This document shows, piece after piece, positions 7,576 through 16,699 of a DNA stretch of 18,522 nt. The position numbers and the translations under genes were made by a program. The notes beneath the pieces were generated by a model that saw nothing but the letters and a program-made list of their open reading frames with translations, was not told where the DNA came from and ran no database searches. The number at the start of each line of letters is the position of its first letter. The stretch's first letter is position 1. This stretch comes from HGM04593 sp045533955 (GTDB lineage Bacteria; Bacteroidota; Bacteroidia; Bacteroidales; Bacteroidaceae): the NCBI GenBank assembly GCA_045533955.1, contig JAZSIU010000002.1, positions 1 to 18,522 of the forward strand, given 5' to 3'.

Positions 7576-8424
7576 TCATTCCTTTACAAGCTCCATCATT
7601 GCCCAACGATTATCCTCGGCACAGCCAACGTATCTAAGGCCCCAACGTTCGGCCTCGAGCGTTAGCGCTTCAATATCTTCGACATAAAACCCGCTGAGGA
7701 ATATCACAGAGCCCTTGTGCATACAACGTACATAATGTTTTATGTCGGACAGAAGAATGTTGCGGTTGATATTGGCAATAACATAATCGAAGCAGTCGTC
7801 TCCTCTGAGCGCCTCGACACCTCCCAAGCGCACCTCAATCTCGGGGGTACCGTTGAGCAGGACATTCTCTTTGGCATTCTCGTAGGCAAACTCGTCAATA
7901 TCAATTGCAACAACTTTTTCGGCACCGTGCATCCGCGCAAGGATTGCCAGCAGAGCCGTTCCGCAGCCCATATCAAGAACGCTCTTCCCGTGCATATCGG
8001 ATGCGAGAATTGCACGCAACATATGGCACGTCGTCTGATGATAGCCCGTTCCGAAAGCCATTTTAGGGTCGATGAGAATATCGTAGCGTGCCTTTGGGAC
8101 GTCGGTATGGAAAGTGCTGTGAATAACACACTTATCATCAATAACGATGGGCTGAAAATAGTTTTTCTCCCACTCGGCATTCCAATCCTCGCCCTCGATA
8201 TTCTCGGCCGTGTAGGTTATTGAAAATCCATCGAGCGGAAAATCCTCGACCACCGCAGCAAGAGCTTCGGCGCTGAAGAGTGTACGAGGAGCGTAGGCAC
8301 TCATTCCACCCTCCTCGGGCACGAAACTCTCGAATCCAATCTCGGCCAAAAGCGCTGCAAGGACATCTGTTGCAGCCTCCTCGCAAGGCTTTACCGCAAA
8401 CGCAACTTTTGTATAATCGTTCAT
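7576..8424 (-). CDS. prmA: Ribosomal protein L11 methyltransferase PrmA
   Basis: The 282-residue cytosolic enzyme methylates ribosomal protein L11 with S-adenosylmethionine as donor. The PrmA signature DPKMAFGTGYHQTT is at residues 119-132. The SAM-binding motif VLDMGCGTALLAILA is at 149-163, with the acidic post-motif VVAIDID at 171-177. The NIN at 218-220 lies where the family has its NxN/NPP-like motif. The N-terminal domain (residues 1-95) has the usual substrate-recognition length. An in-frame ATG upstream (8541) would add 39 residues unlike the family and would read through a probable promoter box, so the start MNDYTKVAF at 8424 is preferred. The gene is alone, with its own terminator, and is divergent from tamB. 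The motif-I glycine that usually follows GCGT is Ala here (GCGTA), a mild variation. Confidence 0.93.
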   Translation of the reverse strand: MNDYTKVAFAVKPCEEAATDVLAALLAEIGFESFVPEEGGMSAYAPRTLFSAEALAAVVEDFPLDGFSITYTAENIEGEDWNAEWEKNYFQPIVIDDKCVIHSTFHTDVPKARYDILIDPKMAFGTGYHQTTCHMLRAILASDMHGKSVLDMGCGTALLAILARMHGAEKVVAIDIDEFAYENAKENVLLNGTPEIEVRLGGVEALRGDDCFDYVIANINRNILLSDIKHYVRCMHKGSVIFLSGFYVEDIEALTLEAERWGLRYVGCAEDNRWAMMELVKE

Positions 8425-8443
8425 AATAATTCCTATTTTTTTG

Positions 8444-8451
8444 CGAAAATA
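8444..8451 (-). promoter_or_regulatory. TATTTTCGC promoter-like box before prmA
   Basis: The minus strand reads TATTTTCGC, one base away from the -7 consensus TAnnTTTG, 19 bases before the prmA ATG. The same nonamer precedes the genes at 16540 (minus) and 16700 (plus), which strengthens the call. Confidence 0.45.
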
Positions 8452-8549
8452 ATATAAAAGTATCGAACATACATACTGAATAAATGCAAAATTTTGCTCA
8501 TAATAGATAAAAGATTGACAAAATAGGGGCAAGGTTGCCATTTTTTTGG

Positions 8550-8558
8550 TTACTTTGC
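8550..8558 (+). promoter_or_regulatory. Possible -7 box for the tamB-tamL operon
   Basis: TTACTTTGC differs from the TAnnTTTG consensus at one base and ends 28 bases before the tamB ATG. A TTGACA occurs at 8515-8520, but its spacing does not fit either the Bacteroidota or the sigma-70 pattern. Confidence 0.35.
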
Positions 8559-8586
8559 AGTAGGCAACAGGTAGTTAAGGACAAGA

Positions 8587-11500
8587 ATGGCAAAGAGCAG
8601 CCCCAAGAGAAGAGTATTCCGAGCAGTGATTGCTCTGATATTGTGCCCCATAGCAGTGCTATGGGTTCTCATTGCTACGCTCTATATTCCCGCCGTGCAA
8701 AAGATGGCCGTAAAAAAAATATGCCGATGGGTCGAGGAGAACAGCGAATTTCAGATGAGCATCGGTGCTTTTCATCTGCAATTTCCAATGACGGCAACCA
8801 TCGACAGTTTTTTGATAAAAAAAGATGATACAACACTCCTCGAGGGCCGACAGATTAAAGCCGACATTCGCCTCGATGCACTCCTAAGAGGCGCCATCGA
8901 GGTAAATTATCTCACTATCGACCACACACAGATAGACACCCGCGACCTTATCCGAAGCACGCACATTAAAGGCAACGTAGGCCATCTTCGTGCAACGGCG
9001 CGCAGTATACGCCCTACGGAAAAGCGCATCGGCCTGCGCCAAATTTACCTCACCGACAGCAATTTCGGCATTACCCTTTTGGATGATACAGAGGATGAGG
9101 ACAGCACAAAAAACAGCAGCGATTGGATTATAGCCCTGCGCAAGGGAGTAGTAAAAAATGTTGAGGTGAATATTACAATTCCCTACGACACAACAGCCAT
9201 AAGTTCGACAATCGGAGAGTTTAAGATTGCCGATGCAACGGCCGACCTCGGGAACGAGAGTTTACGAGCGCAGTCGCTGACACTCAAGTGCAACAGTGCA
9301 CAATACAATCGTGGCACACAGCCCGACAGCATAGCCCCGCTCGACCATCTATCAGCCACAGACATCAACCTATCGGCGGAGCTGCTCAGCTACAGTCCCA
9401 CGGGAGCATCGGTTCACATTAAGGAGTTTACTCTCAGGCAAAAAGACGGCTTTAAAGTAGAACAATTAAGCCTTTTGGCCGAAGCCGACGAGAAGAGCCT
9501 CCGCCTCGACCGGCTCTCGCTGAGAACCGCCAACGGCACCACCCTCGGAGCAAATGCCATCATCCCCCAAGAGTTTCTAAAGGGCAAGAAAGGCGGCCGC
9601 GCGAGTGCAACGGCCAAGCTGCACATCGAAAAGCCCGACCTTCGGCGCATCATCCCCTCGTCGCTCTACAAAAGCATCGACTTTCTGCCCGACTCGATGC
9701 TCGACGCAAGCATCAAGCTCAGCGGTAATCTGCAACGGCTGAGCATCGACACACTGAGCGCCACCGTCCCCCGGCTCTCGCACATCGGAGCACGCGGCAC
9801 AATAAACAATATCGACAAAGGCGATGCACTCTCGGCGCAAATAAATTTCGACGGAGACATTGCCGACGTTGCGCGTGTAATAAAAAGAGGCGCCACGGCC
9901 GACACACTCGCCCCGCAAAGGCTGACCCTGCGAGGCAGCAGTACCTACGAGCAGAGCGTATGCAGCCTTGCGCTGCGTGCACACTCGGGAACGGGACGCG
10001 CAGCCCTGCGCGCAAGCTACAACACAAAAGAGAGCAGCTACAATGCCCGCACACGTCTGCGAGGCATCGACCTTTCAAGAATCCTGCCCGAAGTTCCCCT
10101 GCACCATCTGACACTCTCGCTCGACGCCCAAGGCCGAGGCCTCTCGCCCCTCGACCAAACGACACACTACAATTGCAACATAAAAATAGACACACTGCAC
10201 TACGACACAATAGCACTGCACAATATACTACTGACAGCAAAGCAAATGAACGGCCTCTCGTCCATCCTACTCGACTCGCACGACCCCAATCTCGCCTTGC
10301 AGATAACAGCCGCCACACACCTCGACAGTGCCCTAATCACCAACAGTTCGCGCATCGAGCTCGGCAGCGCCGTTCTAAATAAGATAGGCCTTACAGACAC
10401 ACCTCTCGAGGCAGCTATGAGGCTCGACATTGAAGCATCGACCAATATGCAGCAAAGCCACAATCTGCGCATCAAGGGCAACGGCTTTAAATTAGTTACC
10501 ACGAAAAAGACATTCACCCCCGCCCCGCTCCATTTTGAAGCCTCCACCGCGCCCGACACATCCTTTGTGAATATTAACACCGGCGACCTTAAAATAAAAG
10601 GCACGATGGACGGCGGTTACGTCGGGCTGCGCGAAGCACTCGAGAGAATCGGCCGACTATACGCCGAGGCCGGCCTCGGCGAGCGCACACTCTATTACAT
10701 CGACGACTACGAAAAGGAGCTGCCACAATTCTCGCTCAGCATCGACTGCGGAGAGCAGAATATAGCATCCAACTTTTTAAGGTTCAAAAATATAGATTTC
10801 AGTAGTGCCAAGCTCGACCTAAAATTAAACGAGCAAAAAGAGATTAACGGCCGCGGCGGAATATACGGCTTTAGAAACGAGAGTATGCAGCTCGACACAG
10901 TACAATTCTCGCTACGTCAGGACAGCAATCAGATACGCTATTTTGCAGGCCTGCGCACCCGCTCACTTGACCCCGAGCAGAAGAAACTGAAATTCTACTC
11001 GGCACTCTACGGCAGCATAAAAAAAGACAGCCTCACGACAAACTACATTTTCCGCGACAACAACGAGCACATAGGCGCCCGCTTAAAGCTCTTCACCAAC
11101 TTCAGCCCTCGCAAGCTGCAACTACATTTCGACCCCGACGCAATAATCCTCGGGCACACGTTCCGCTTCAACCCCGACAACTACTTCTCCGTGGGCAAGG
11201 ATTATGCCATCCGCAGTAATATCGAGCTTAAAGACTCCATAGGCTCGGGCTTGCGCCTGCTCTCGAGCGACGACACCACACAGTTGCGCGACCTCAGCGT
11301 CGAACTCTTCAATGTCGATTTAAAATCACTCACCTCCCTGCTTCCCTTTGCCCCCGACATTTCAGGAATGCTGAACGCCGACATTCACTACCTCGACAAC
11401 GACGGACAGATGCTCGTCGGCAGCGACATTCAATTGAGCAACATAATATACGAGGGTACCCCAATGGGCGACGGCACAGCAGAGTTTTCCTATCTACCAA

Positions 11501-13200
11501 AAGGAAAAGAGCAACATTACATCGACCTTACCCTGCACCACAACAAAAATGAGATACTCAACATCTACGGCGACTATCTTAACGACAGCATCAGCCCCAC
11601 AATAGACGGCGAGGCCGTGCTGACACATTTTCCCCTGCAACTATCCGACGCATTCTTAAAAGAGAGCGGCCTGAGCCTCGGCGGATACATCGACGGCAAC
11701 ATTAAACTAAAAGGGGAAATAGAGAACCCTGTGAGCAACGGCGAGATACATTTCGACTCCGTATCGGCCGACGCCCCTATGTTCGGCGCCAAACTCCATC
11801 TTAAAGACGACCGCGTCGCCATAAAGAACAACAAACTAACATTCAATAATTTCGACATTTATTCCCACAGCGCCACCCCATTCAAGATAAACGGCACGAT
11901 TGACATAAAAAACCTGCTGAACCCCGAGTTTAACCTCTTGATGCGCGCCACCGACTATCAGATAGTAAATGCGAAGCGCAAAAAAGGCAATCTGCTCTAT
12001 GGAAATATGTCGCTCGACTTTACCTCGCAACTGCACGGCCCGCTCAACGCACTGCAAGTAAACGGCTCGGCCACCCTACTGGGCAAGAGCAACATTACAT
12101 ACGTGATGCAAGAGACACCGCTCGCCACCGAAAATGAGCTCGACGACCTTGTCAGCTTTGTCAATTTTGCCGACACCACACAGATAAACAACATTGAACC
12201 TCCCAGCGTCGATTTTGGCAATCTTACAATGAATATCACACTCAACATCGAGGAGGGCGCACGCATAAACGCCGATTTTGACGAGACACGCAACAGCTAC
12301 ATTGAGCTGCAAGGAGGCGGCAACCTTAATCTCACCTACACAGACGAGGCGGGAATAAACCTCACCGGACGCTACACGCTAAGCGACGGACAGCTCAAAT
12401 ACACCCTGCCCATAATTCCCCTAAAAACATTCAACATAAGCGACGGCAGCTACATAAATTGGACGGGCGACATTTGGAACCCCACAATAAACATAACAGC
12501 ACTTGAGCGTATGACCTCATCGGTAACAATAGACGACGGAGAATCGCAAGCCGTGGCTTTTGACGTAGGAGTCGTGCTCACAAACACCCTCGACAATATG
12601 GGGCTGAGCTTCACCCTATCGGCCCCCGAGAATGCAGCCGTACAGAATGAGCTCAATGCCGTAGATAAAGAGACACTGAACAAATATGCCGTAACAATGC
12701 TCATCACAGGCGCCTACTTGGGCAGCAGCGGCGGAGTAACAGTCTCCAACGCCCTGAGTTCGTTCCTTGACGCGCGTATCAACGACATTGCAGGCAACGC
12801 AATGAAAAGCGTCGATATTAACGTGGGAATCACCGACGTTGACAACAGTCAGACGGGCGACACATACAAAAATTACTCGTTCAGCTTTGCCAAGCGCTTC
12901 TGGAACGACCGCCTGACAATAGTCATCGGTGGCGAGGTGAACAGCGGCAACAGCCCTGAGCGCAGTAACAGTTTCATCAACAACGTATCGCTCGAGTGGA
13001 AAGTAAGCAAGCAGGGCAACCGCTACATACGCATATTCTACGACAAGAATTACGAATCGATACTCGAAGGCGAAATAACCGAGGCCGGTGTCGGATACGT
13101 CTATAAGCGCAAGCTCGACAAACTAAAAGAGCTGCTTATTTTCCGCAAAAAGCAAAAGAGACAATCCTCGGCCGACGCACCCGCAAAGAATCAAAAATAG
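8587..13200 (+). CDS. tamB: TamB, translocation/assembly module inner-membrane protein
   Basis: The 1537-residue product has one N-terminal transmembrane helix (about residues 11-33, VIALILCPIAVLWVLIATLYI) after a basic cytosolic start, then a very long periplasmic region rich in beta-strand repeats, as in AsmA-like/TamB proteins. The C-terminal TamB (DUF490) domain covers roughly 1040-1490; its conserved segment NELNAVDKETLNKYAVTML is near residue 1355, followed by GAYLGSSGG. The protein ends in a Lys-rich tail. Members bridge inner and outer membranes and work with an Omp85 partner in outer-membrane protein assembly; related AsmA-like proteins also carry phospholipids between the membranes. 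The next gene starts five bases after the stop codon and encodes that partner, so the two form an operon. Length is in the range seen for Bacteroidota TamB. The start at 8587 gives the expected short cytosolic N-terminus (MAKSSPKRRVFR). Confidence 0.93.
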   Translation: MAKSSPKRRVFRAVIALILCPIAVLWVLIATLYIPAVQKMAVKKICRWVEENSEFQMSIGAFHLQFPMTATIDSFLIKKDDTTLLEGRQIKADIRLDALLRGAIEVNYLTIDHTQIDTRDLIRSTHIKGNVGHLRATARSIRPTEKRIGLRQIYLTDSNFGITLLDDTEDEDSTKNSSDWIIALRKGVVKNVEVNITIPYDTTAISSTIGEFKIADATADLGNESLRAQSLTLKCNSAQYNRGTQPDSIAPLDHLSATDINLSAELLSYSPTGASVHIKEFTLRQKDGFKVEQLSLLAEADEKSLRLDRLSLRTANGTTLGANAIIPQEFLKGKKGGRASATAKLHIEKPDLRRIIPSSLYKSIDFLPDSMLDASIKLSGNLQRLSIDTLSATVPRLSHIGARGTINNIDKGDALSAQINFDGDIADVARVIKRGATADTLAPQRLTLRGSSTYEQSVCSLALRAHSGTGRAALRASYNTKESSYNARTRLRGIDLSRILPEVPLHHLTLSLDAQGRGLSPLDQTTHYNCNIKIDTLHYDTIALHNILLTAKQMNGLSSILLDSHDPNLALQITAATHLDSALITNSSRIELGSAVLNKIGLTDTPLEAAMRLDIEASTNMQQSHNLRIKGNGFKLVTTKKTFTPAPLHFEASTAPDTSFVNINTGDLKIKGTMDGGYVGLREALERIGRLYAEAGLGERTLYYIDDYEKELPQFSLSIDCGEQNIASNFLRFKNIDFSSAKLDLKLNEQKEINGRGGIYGFRNESMQLDTVQFSLRQDSNQIRYFAGLRTRSLDPEQKKLKFYSALYGSIKKDSLTTNYIFRDNNEHIGARLKLFTNFSPRKLQLHFDPDAIILGHTFRFNPDNYFSVGKDYAIRSNIELKDSIGSGLRLLSSDDTTQLRDLSVELFNVDLKSLTSLLPFAPDISGMLNADIHYLDNDGQMLVGSDIQLSNIIYEGTPMGDGTAEFSYLPKGKEQHYIDLTLHHNKNEILNIYGDYLNDSISPTIDGEAVLTHFPLQLSDAFLKESGLSLGGYIDGNIKLKGEIENPVSNGEIHFDSVSADAPMFGAKLHLKDDRVAIKNNKLTFNNFDIYSHSATPFKINGTIDIKNLLNPEFNLLMRATDYQIVNAKRKKGNLLYGNMSLDFTSQLHGPLNALQVNGSATLLGKSNITYVMQETPLATENELDDLVSFVNFADTTQINNIEPPSVDFGNLTMNITLNIEEGARINADFDETRNSYIELQGGGNLNLTYTDEAGINLTGRYTLSDGQLKYTLPIIPLKTFNISDGSYINWTGDIWNPTINITALERMTSSVTIDDGESQAVAFDVGVVLTNTLDNMGLSFTLSAPENAAVQNELNAVDKETLNKYAVTMLITGAYLGSSGGVTVSNALSSFLDARINDIAGNAMKSVDINVGITDVDNSQTGDTYKNYSFSFAKRFWNDRLTIVIGGEVNSGNSPERSNSFINNVSLEWKVSKQGNRYIRIFYDKNYESILEGEITEAGVGYVYKRKLDKLKELLIFRKKQKRQSSADAPAKNQK

Positions 13201-13205
13201 AAAAA

Positions 13206-15515
13206 ATGAGAAAGAGCCTGTCATACATATTACTCCTTATGATGCTACACTCCTGCTCTACCACAAGAGTTATCGAGGAGGGGCAGCAGCTATACACCGG
13301 CACAAAAAAGATAGAAATTGAGGGCCGCAAGGAGTATGCCTCGACCCTCATAGGCGAGAGCGCAATTACCGAGCTCGAGGCAGCGCTTGCTGCACCCCCC
13401 AACGCCTCAATAGCAGGAAGCTCCAAATACCGCAGCATTCCCTTCGGACTATGGTGGTACAACGCCTACGCCGAAAGCAAGAGCAAGGTGGGACAATGGT
13501 TCTTCCGCACCTTTGCCACCACCCCTGTGCTCATCTCGAAAGTAAATCCCGAGCTGCGCTCGCACGTAGGCACCAATATCCTCAGCTACTATGGTTATTT
13601 TAACGGCAAGGTTACCCCACGCATAATAACAGATAAAAAGAATCCCAAGAAAGCCTCGGTAGAATATTATGTAACGCTGCACCGCCCCTACACATTGGGC
13701 AGCATAGAGTATCGAGGATTCTCGCCGCGAGCCGACAGCATCATCGCAGCCTCGCGGCGCGAGAGCCTTCTCAGAAGCGGCGAACAGTTCAGCGTAAAGA
13801 ATCTAAGCGGCGAGCGCGAGCGCCTGAACACCCTACTGCGCAACAACGGTTATTATTATAGTCAGACGGGATACATCGAAATTCTCGCCGACACCATAAA
13901 CAGCCCCGGGAAGGTAGAATTACGCCTGCAACCCACAAAAGGGCTATCGGCACGCATTAAGCGCCCATATATAATAGGACACACATACGTGCGCATATAC
14001 GACAACGCCTCGAACACCCCGCAGAGGCTCGACACACTCACCCGACGAGGTATGAGCTACATACACACGCAAGGCCGTAAACTCCCCGTGCGTGCAGGAG
14101 CACTGATGCGCAACGTCTTTCTGCGCAGCGGCGAGCCCTACTCGCAAGAATTTCAGCAACAGTCGTTGCAACAGCTCAGCAAGATGAACATCTTCAGCAG
14201 CGTAAATTTCACATTCACCCCACGGGGCGACAGCGACACACTCGACCTTAATCTAACGGCCCGGCTCGACAAGCCCTATAATTTTACATTCGAGCTCAAT
14301 GCAACCTCGAAGAGCAACAGTCAGATTGGCCCGGGCAGTAAAATTACCCTGTCGCGAAACAATATTTTCCGTGGAGGCGAGGTGCTTAAGCTATCGCTTC
14401 AGGGCTCTTACGAGTGGCAGACGGACGGCAGCCTCAAAGGGCGGCAGGCAGTGATAAACTCGTGGGAGATTGGCAGCGACGTCTCGTTGACCTTTCCCCG
14501 CCTCTTTTTCCCCATCATTCACAGACGTTATCTGCGCTTCCCAGCAACGACGTCGCTGCGTCTGTACGGCAGTCAGATGAACCGCTCGGGATTTTTCAAG
14601 ATGGTACACGTAGGAGGCGAGGTAACATACAACATCTACACCAAGCGCACCACCACACACACCGTTACCCCCTTTCGCCTGACCTATGATATGTTGCAGC
14701 GCACAACGGCGAAATTCGACAGTATAGCAGCCGAGAATCGCTCCATCGCCAACAGTTTCCGCAATCAGTTTATCCCGGCGATGCAATATACATTCACCTA
14801 TGACAACACCCCCACCGCCCACCGCAATAAGACGTGGATAGAGGTATCGGCAACCTCGTCGGGCAACCTTACGTCGCTGCTTTTTGCCGCTTTCGGGCAG
14901 CCGTGGGACAAAAAAGATAAAAACCTATTCAACAACCCCTACGCACAATTCCTTAAGCTCACCGCCGAAATACGACAGCTCTACCGCATAAACGCAAAGA
15001 ATTATATTGCAACCCGCTTTATGGCCGGCGTCATAAAGAGCTACGGAAACTCGGACTACGCACCATACAGCGAACAATTTTATATTGGAGGCGCCAACAG
15101 CCTAAGAGCTTTCACGGTGCGCACGATAGGCCCGGGCAGCTATCACCCCGACAAAGCCACACGGTACTCTTATCTTGACGAAACGGGTACGCTGAAGTTC
15201 GAGGCTAACATTGAGTACCGCTTCGGACTTTTCGGCAATCTCAACGGTGCACTATTTGTGGATGCGGGCAATGTGTGGCTGCTAAGGAAGGACGCGAGCC
15301 GTCCGGGTGGAGAATTCAGGCTCAACAGCTTCGCCGACCAAATTGCGCTGAACACGGGCGCCGGCCTTCGCTACGACCTTGAGTTTATGGTGCTGCGCCT
15401 CGATTTTGGCGTCGCGCTGCACGCCCCCTACGACACGGGCAAAAGTGGTTACTATAATATACCCTCGTTCGGCAAGGGCTTTGCGTGGCATTTTGCGATA
15501 GGCTATCCGTTCTAA
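13206..15515 (+). CDS. tamL: TamL, lipid-anchored Omp85-family partner of TamB
   Basis: The 769-residue protein has a lipoprotein signal peptide with lipobox LHSC (Cys at residue 17), unlike TamA of Proteobacteria; lipid-modified TamA variants called TamL are known from Bacteroidota. POTRA-like periplasmic domains occupy about 110-350 (for example YTLGSIEYRGFSPRAD at 162-177). The C-terminal bacterial surface antigen beta-barrel covers about 360-769 and ends in HFAIGYPF, with the terminal Phe expected of an outer-membrane beta-signal. The lid-loop motif that is usually RGF/RGY reads RAF here (NSLRAFTVRTIGPGSY, 631-646). It should sit in the outer membrane and contact TamB. Spacing from tamB is five bases, so translation is probably coupled. 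No promoter of its own is visible. The 3' end faces a 121-bp inverted-repeat element. Confidence 0.92.
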   Translation: MRKSLSYILLLMMLHSCSTTRVIEEGQQLYTGTKKIEIEGRKEYASTLIGESAITELEAALAAPPNASIAGSSKYRSIPFGLWWYNAYAESKSKVGQWFFRTFATTPVLISKVNPELRSHVGTNILSYYGYFNGKVTPRIITDKKNPKKASVEYYVTLHRPYTLGSIEYRGFSPRADSIIAASRRESLLRSGEQFSVKNLSGERERLNTLLRNNGYYYSQTGYIEILADTINSPGKVELRLQPTKGLSARIKRPYIIGHTYVRIYDNASNTPQRLDTLTRRGMSYIHTQGRKLPVRAGALMRNVFLRSGEPYSQEFQQQSLQQLSKMNIFSSVNFTFTPRGDSDTLDLNLTARLDKPYNFTFELNATSKSNSQIGPGSKITLSRNNIFRGGEVLKLSLQGSYEWQTDGSLKGRQAVINSWEIGSDVSLTFPRLFFPIIHRRYLRFPATTSLRLYGSQMNRSGFFKMVHVGGEVTYNIYTKRTTTHTVTPFRLTYDMLQRTTAKFDSIAAENRSIANSFRNQFIPAMQYTFTYDNTPTAHRNKTWIEVSATSSGNLTSLLFAAFGQPWDKKDKNLFNNPYAQFLKLTAEIRQLYRINAKNYIATRFMAGVIKSYGNSDYAPYSEQFYIGGANSLRAFTVRTIGPGSYHPDKATRYSYLDETGTLKFEANIEYRFGLFGNLNGALFVDAGNVWLLRKDASRPGGEFRLNSFADQIALNTGAGLRYDLEFMVLRLDFGVALHAPYDTGKSGYYNIPSFGKGFAWHFAIGYPF

Positions 15516-15533
15516 TTCTCTAAAATATTGTGG

Positions 15534-15654
15534 CAATTTTTAAGCGCAGAAAGAGAGTGTGCGCAAGGATTATTGCGCGGCGATGGTTCTTCACGATTGC
15601 GACGACGAGTTTTTTGTTGCATTTTCAGAGCACTGCAAGGCTGCTTAAAAATTG
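15534..15654. repeat. 121-bp element with 12-bp terminal inverted repeats
   Basis: CAATTTTTAAGC at 15534-15545 is the exact reverse complement of GCTTAAAAATTG at 15643-15654. Inside, GCGCAA (15561-15566) and TTGCGC (15573-15578) form a second perfect hairpin with a 6-base loop. The element fills the gap between the convergent tamL and reductase genes and contains no reading frame of note. It could act as a bidirectional terminator, a small RNA or a miniature repeat. A single-stem intrinsic terminator with U-tract is not otherwise visible for either gene. Confidence 0.55.
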
Positions 15655-15673
15655 TACCCGGCAAACGAACTAA

Positions 15674-16540
15674 TCACCTTCGGCTCTCGGCAAAAATACG
15701 CAACCCATCGAGCGTATCATTGAAGAAAATAGCCCCATTGGACGCTGCAAAAATCTTCTCGTTCGAGATTGAGATATTACGTTCGTGCTCGGGGTAACGC
15801 TCGGCATCGGCTATTATCACACTCTCGGGGCGCTCGCTGCGGCCCAACATCTCAAAATAGCAGCAGGCAGTCTCGTAGGTGTTCAGACGATTCTGCGCAC
15901 CGTAATTATACACCCCACCCGCAAGCGAGAATGTGCGCGGCAGAAACTCCACCGCCTCTTTCACCCACGTAATTCCGCGATACTCACGCACGGAAAAAGA
16001 GAGCCGCCCGCCCTCGTGCAGCGCCTTTTGGAAATTCACCACAAAATTGGGGTGCACGGGGAGCCCCTCGCGTTCGTCGTCGTACATCCACGTTGCACGC
16101 AGAGCAACAGCGTCGGGAGCGTGCTCAAAAGCCCTCTGCTCGGCAAGTAATTTGTGGCGACCATAGTGATTCTCGGGAGCCACGGCCACCCTCTCACTCA
16201 AAAGCCCCGTCTCCAAATTACCATTATAAATTTGGTCGCTCGAAAAAAAGACAAATTTTATTCCGCGAGCCGCAGCCGCACGGGCAAGATTCTCGGTGCC
16301 GAGAACATTCACTCTGTAACTCTCCTCGGGATACTGCTCGCAATAAGCCGTGTTCGAGAGAGCAGCAAGATGCAGTACCACCTGCGGCGTGTGAAAAGCA
16401 AAATAACTCTCGACCGAGGCGCCGTCGGTAATATCAAGCTCGGCGTGCGAGGGAGCAAGAAGAGCATATTCCCCGGCCCAACGTCTGACGAAGCGGCTGC
16501 CTACAAATCCGCTCGCCCCTGTAACCAAAATAGTCTGCAT
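15674..16540 (-). CDS. RmlD-like NAD(P)-dependent sugar-nucleotide reductase/epimerase
   Basis: The 288-residue cytosolic protein belongs to the extended short-chain dehydrogenase/reductase superfamily. The Rossmann motif GASGFVG is at residues 8-14. The active-site Ser region is FFSSDQIYNG (98-107), comparable to STDYVFDG of dTDP-4-dehydrorhamnose reductases, and the catalytic YxxxK is Y126-K130 (YGRHK). Overall it most resembles the RmlD substrate-binding family, but the exact substrate cannot be told from sequence, and no rhamnose-pathway genes (rmlA, B, C) are adjacent. An upstream in-frame ATG (16603) would add 21 hydrophobic residues before the Rossmann strand and overlap the probable promoter box, so MQTILVTGASG at 16540 is preferred. 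The gene is convergent with tamL and divergent from sdaA. Confidence 0.88.
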   Translation of the reverse strand: MQTILVTGASGFVGSRFVRRWAGEYALLAPSHAELDITDGASVESYFAFHTPQVVLHLAALSNTAYCEQYPEESYRVNVLGTENLARAAAARGIKFVFFSSDQIYNGNLETGLLSERVAVAPENHYGRHKLLAEQRAFEHAPDAVALRATWMYDDEREGLPVHPNFVVNFQKALHEGGRLSFSVREYRGITWVKEAVEFLPRTFSLAGGVYNYGAQNRLNTYETACCYFEMLGRSERPESVIIADAERYPEHERNISISNEKIFAASNGAIFFNDTLDGLRIFAESRR

Positions 16541-16561
16541 AATACAACTTTTTATTTGCAG

Positions 16562-16569
16562 CGAAAATA
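16562..16569 (-). promoter_or_regulatory. TATTTTCGC promoter-like box before the RmlD-like gene
   Basis: The minus strand reads TATTTTCGC (ending with GC at 16562-16561), 21 bases before the ATG at 16540. It is the same sequence as the box before prmA and the oppositely oriented box before sdaA. Confidence 0.45.
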
Positions 16570-16653
16570 AGCAAAAAACAATTAAGAAAGAAGAAATGAA
16601 CAACGATAAGAAATAAATTCCTCAAAACAGCCCTCAGATAACAATAAATATTG

Positions 16654-16662
16654 TATTTTCGC
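16654..16662 (+). promoter_or_regulatory. TATTTTCGC promoter-like box before sdaA
   Basis: TATTTTCGC, near the Bacteroidota -7 consensus, lies 37 bases before the sdaA ATG, facing away from the equivalent minus-strand box at 16562-16569. No clear -33 element is visible. Confidence 0.45.
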
Positions 16663-16699
16663 ATAATAAACTTTTACAACCGAAAAATAAAGAAACAAA

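Noticed and set aside
8515..8520. TTGACA resembling an E. coli -35 element before tamB
   Set aside because: No matching -10 at 16-18 bases, and Bacteroidota use a different primary promoter consensus.
8425..8541. Upstream in-frame start giving PrmA 39 extra residues
   Set aside because: The extension is unlike PrmA N-termini and overlaps the promoter-like box at 8444-8451.
9960..10382. Arg/Pro-rich frames on both strands within tamB
   Set aside because: They come from the base composition of tamB in other frames and lack start context or domain features.
16541..16603. Upstream in-frame start giving the RmlD-like protein a hydrophobic leader
   Set aside because: The Rossmann strand should be at the N-terminus of this cytosolic family, and the extension crosses a promoter-like box.
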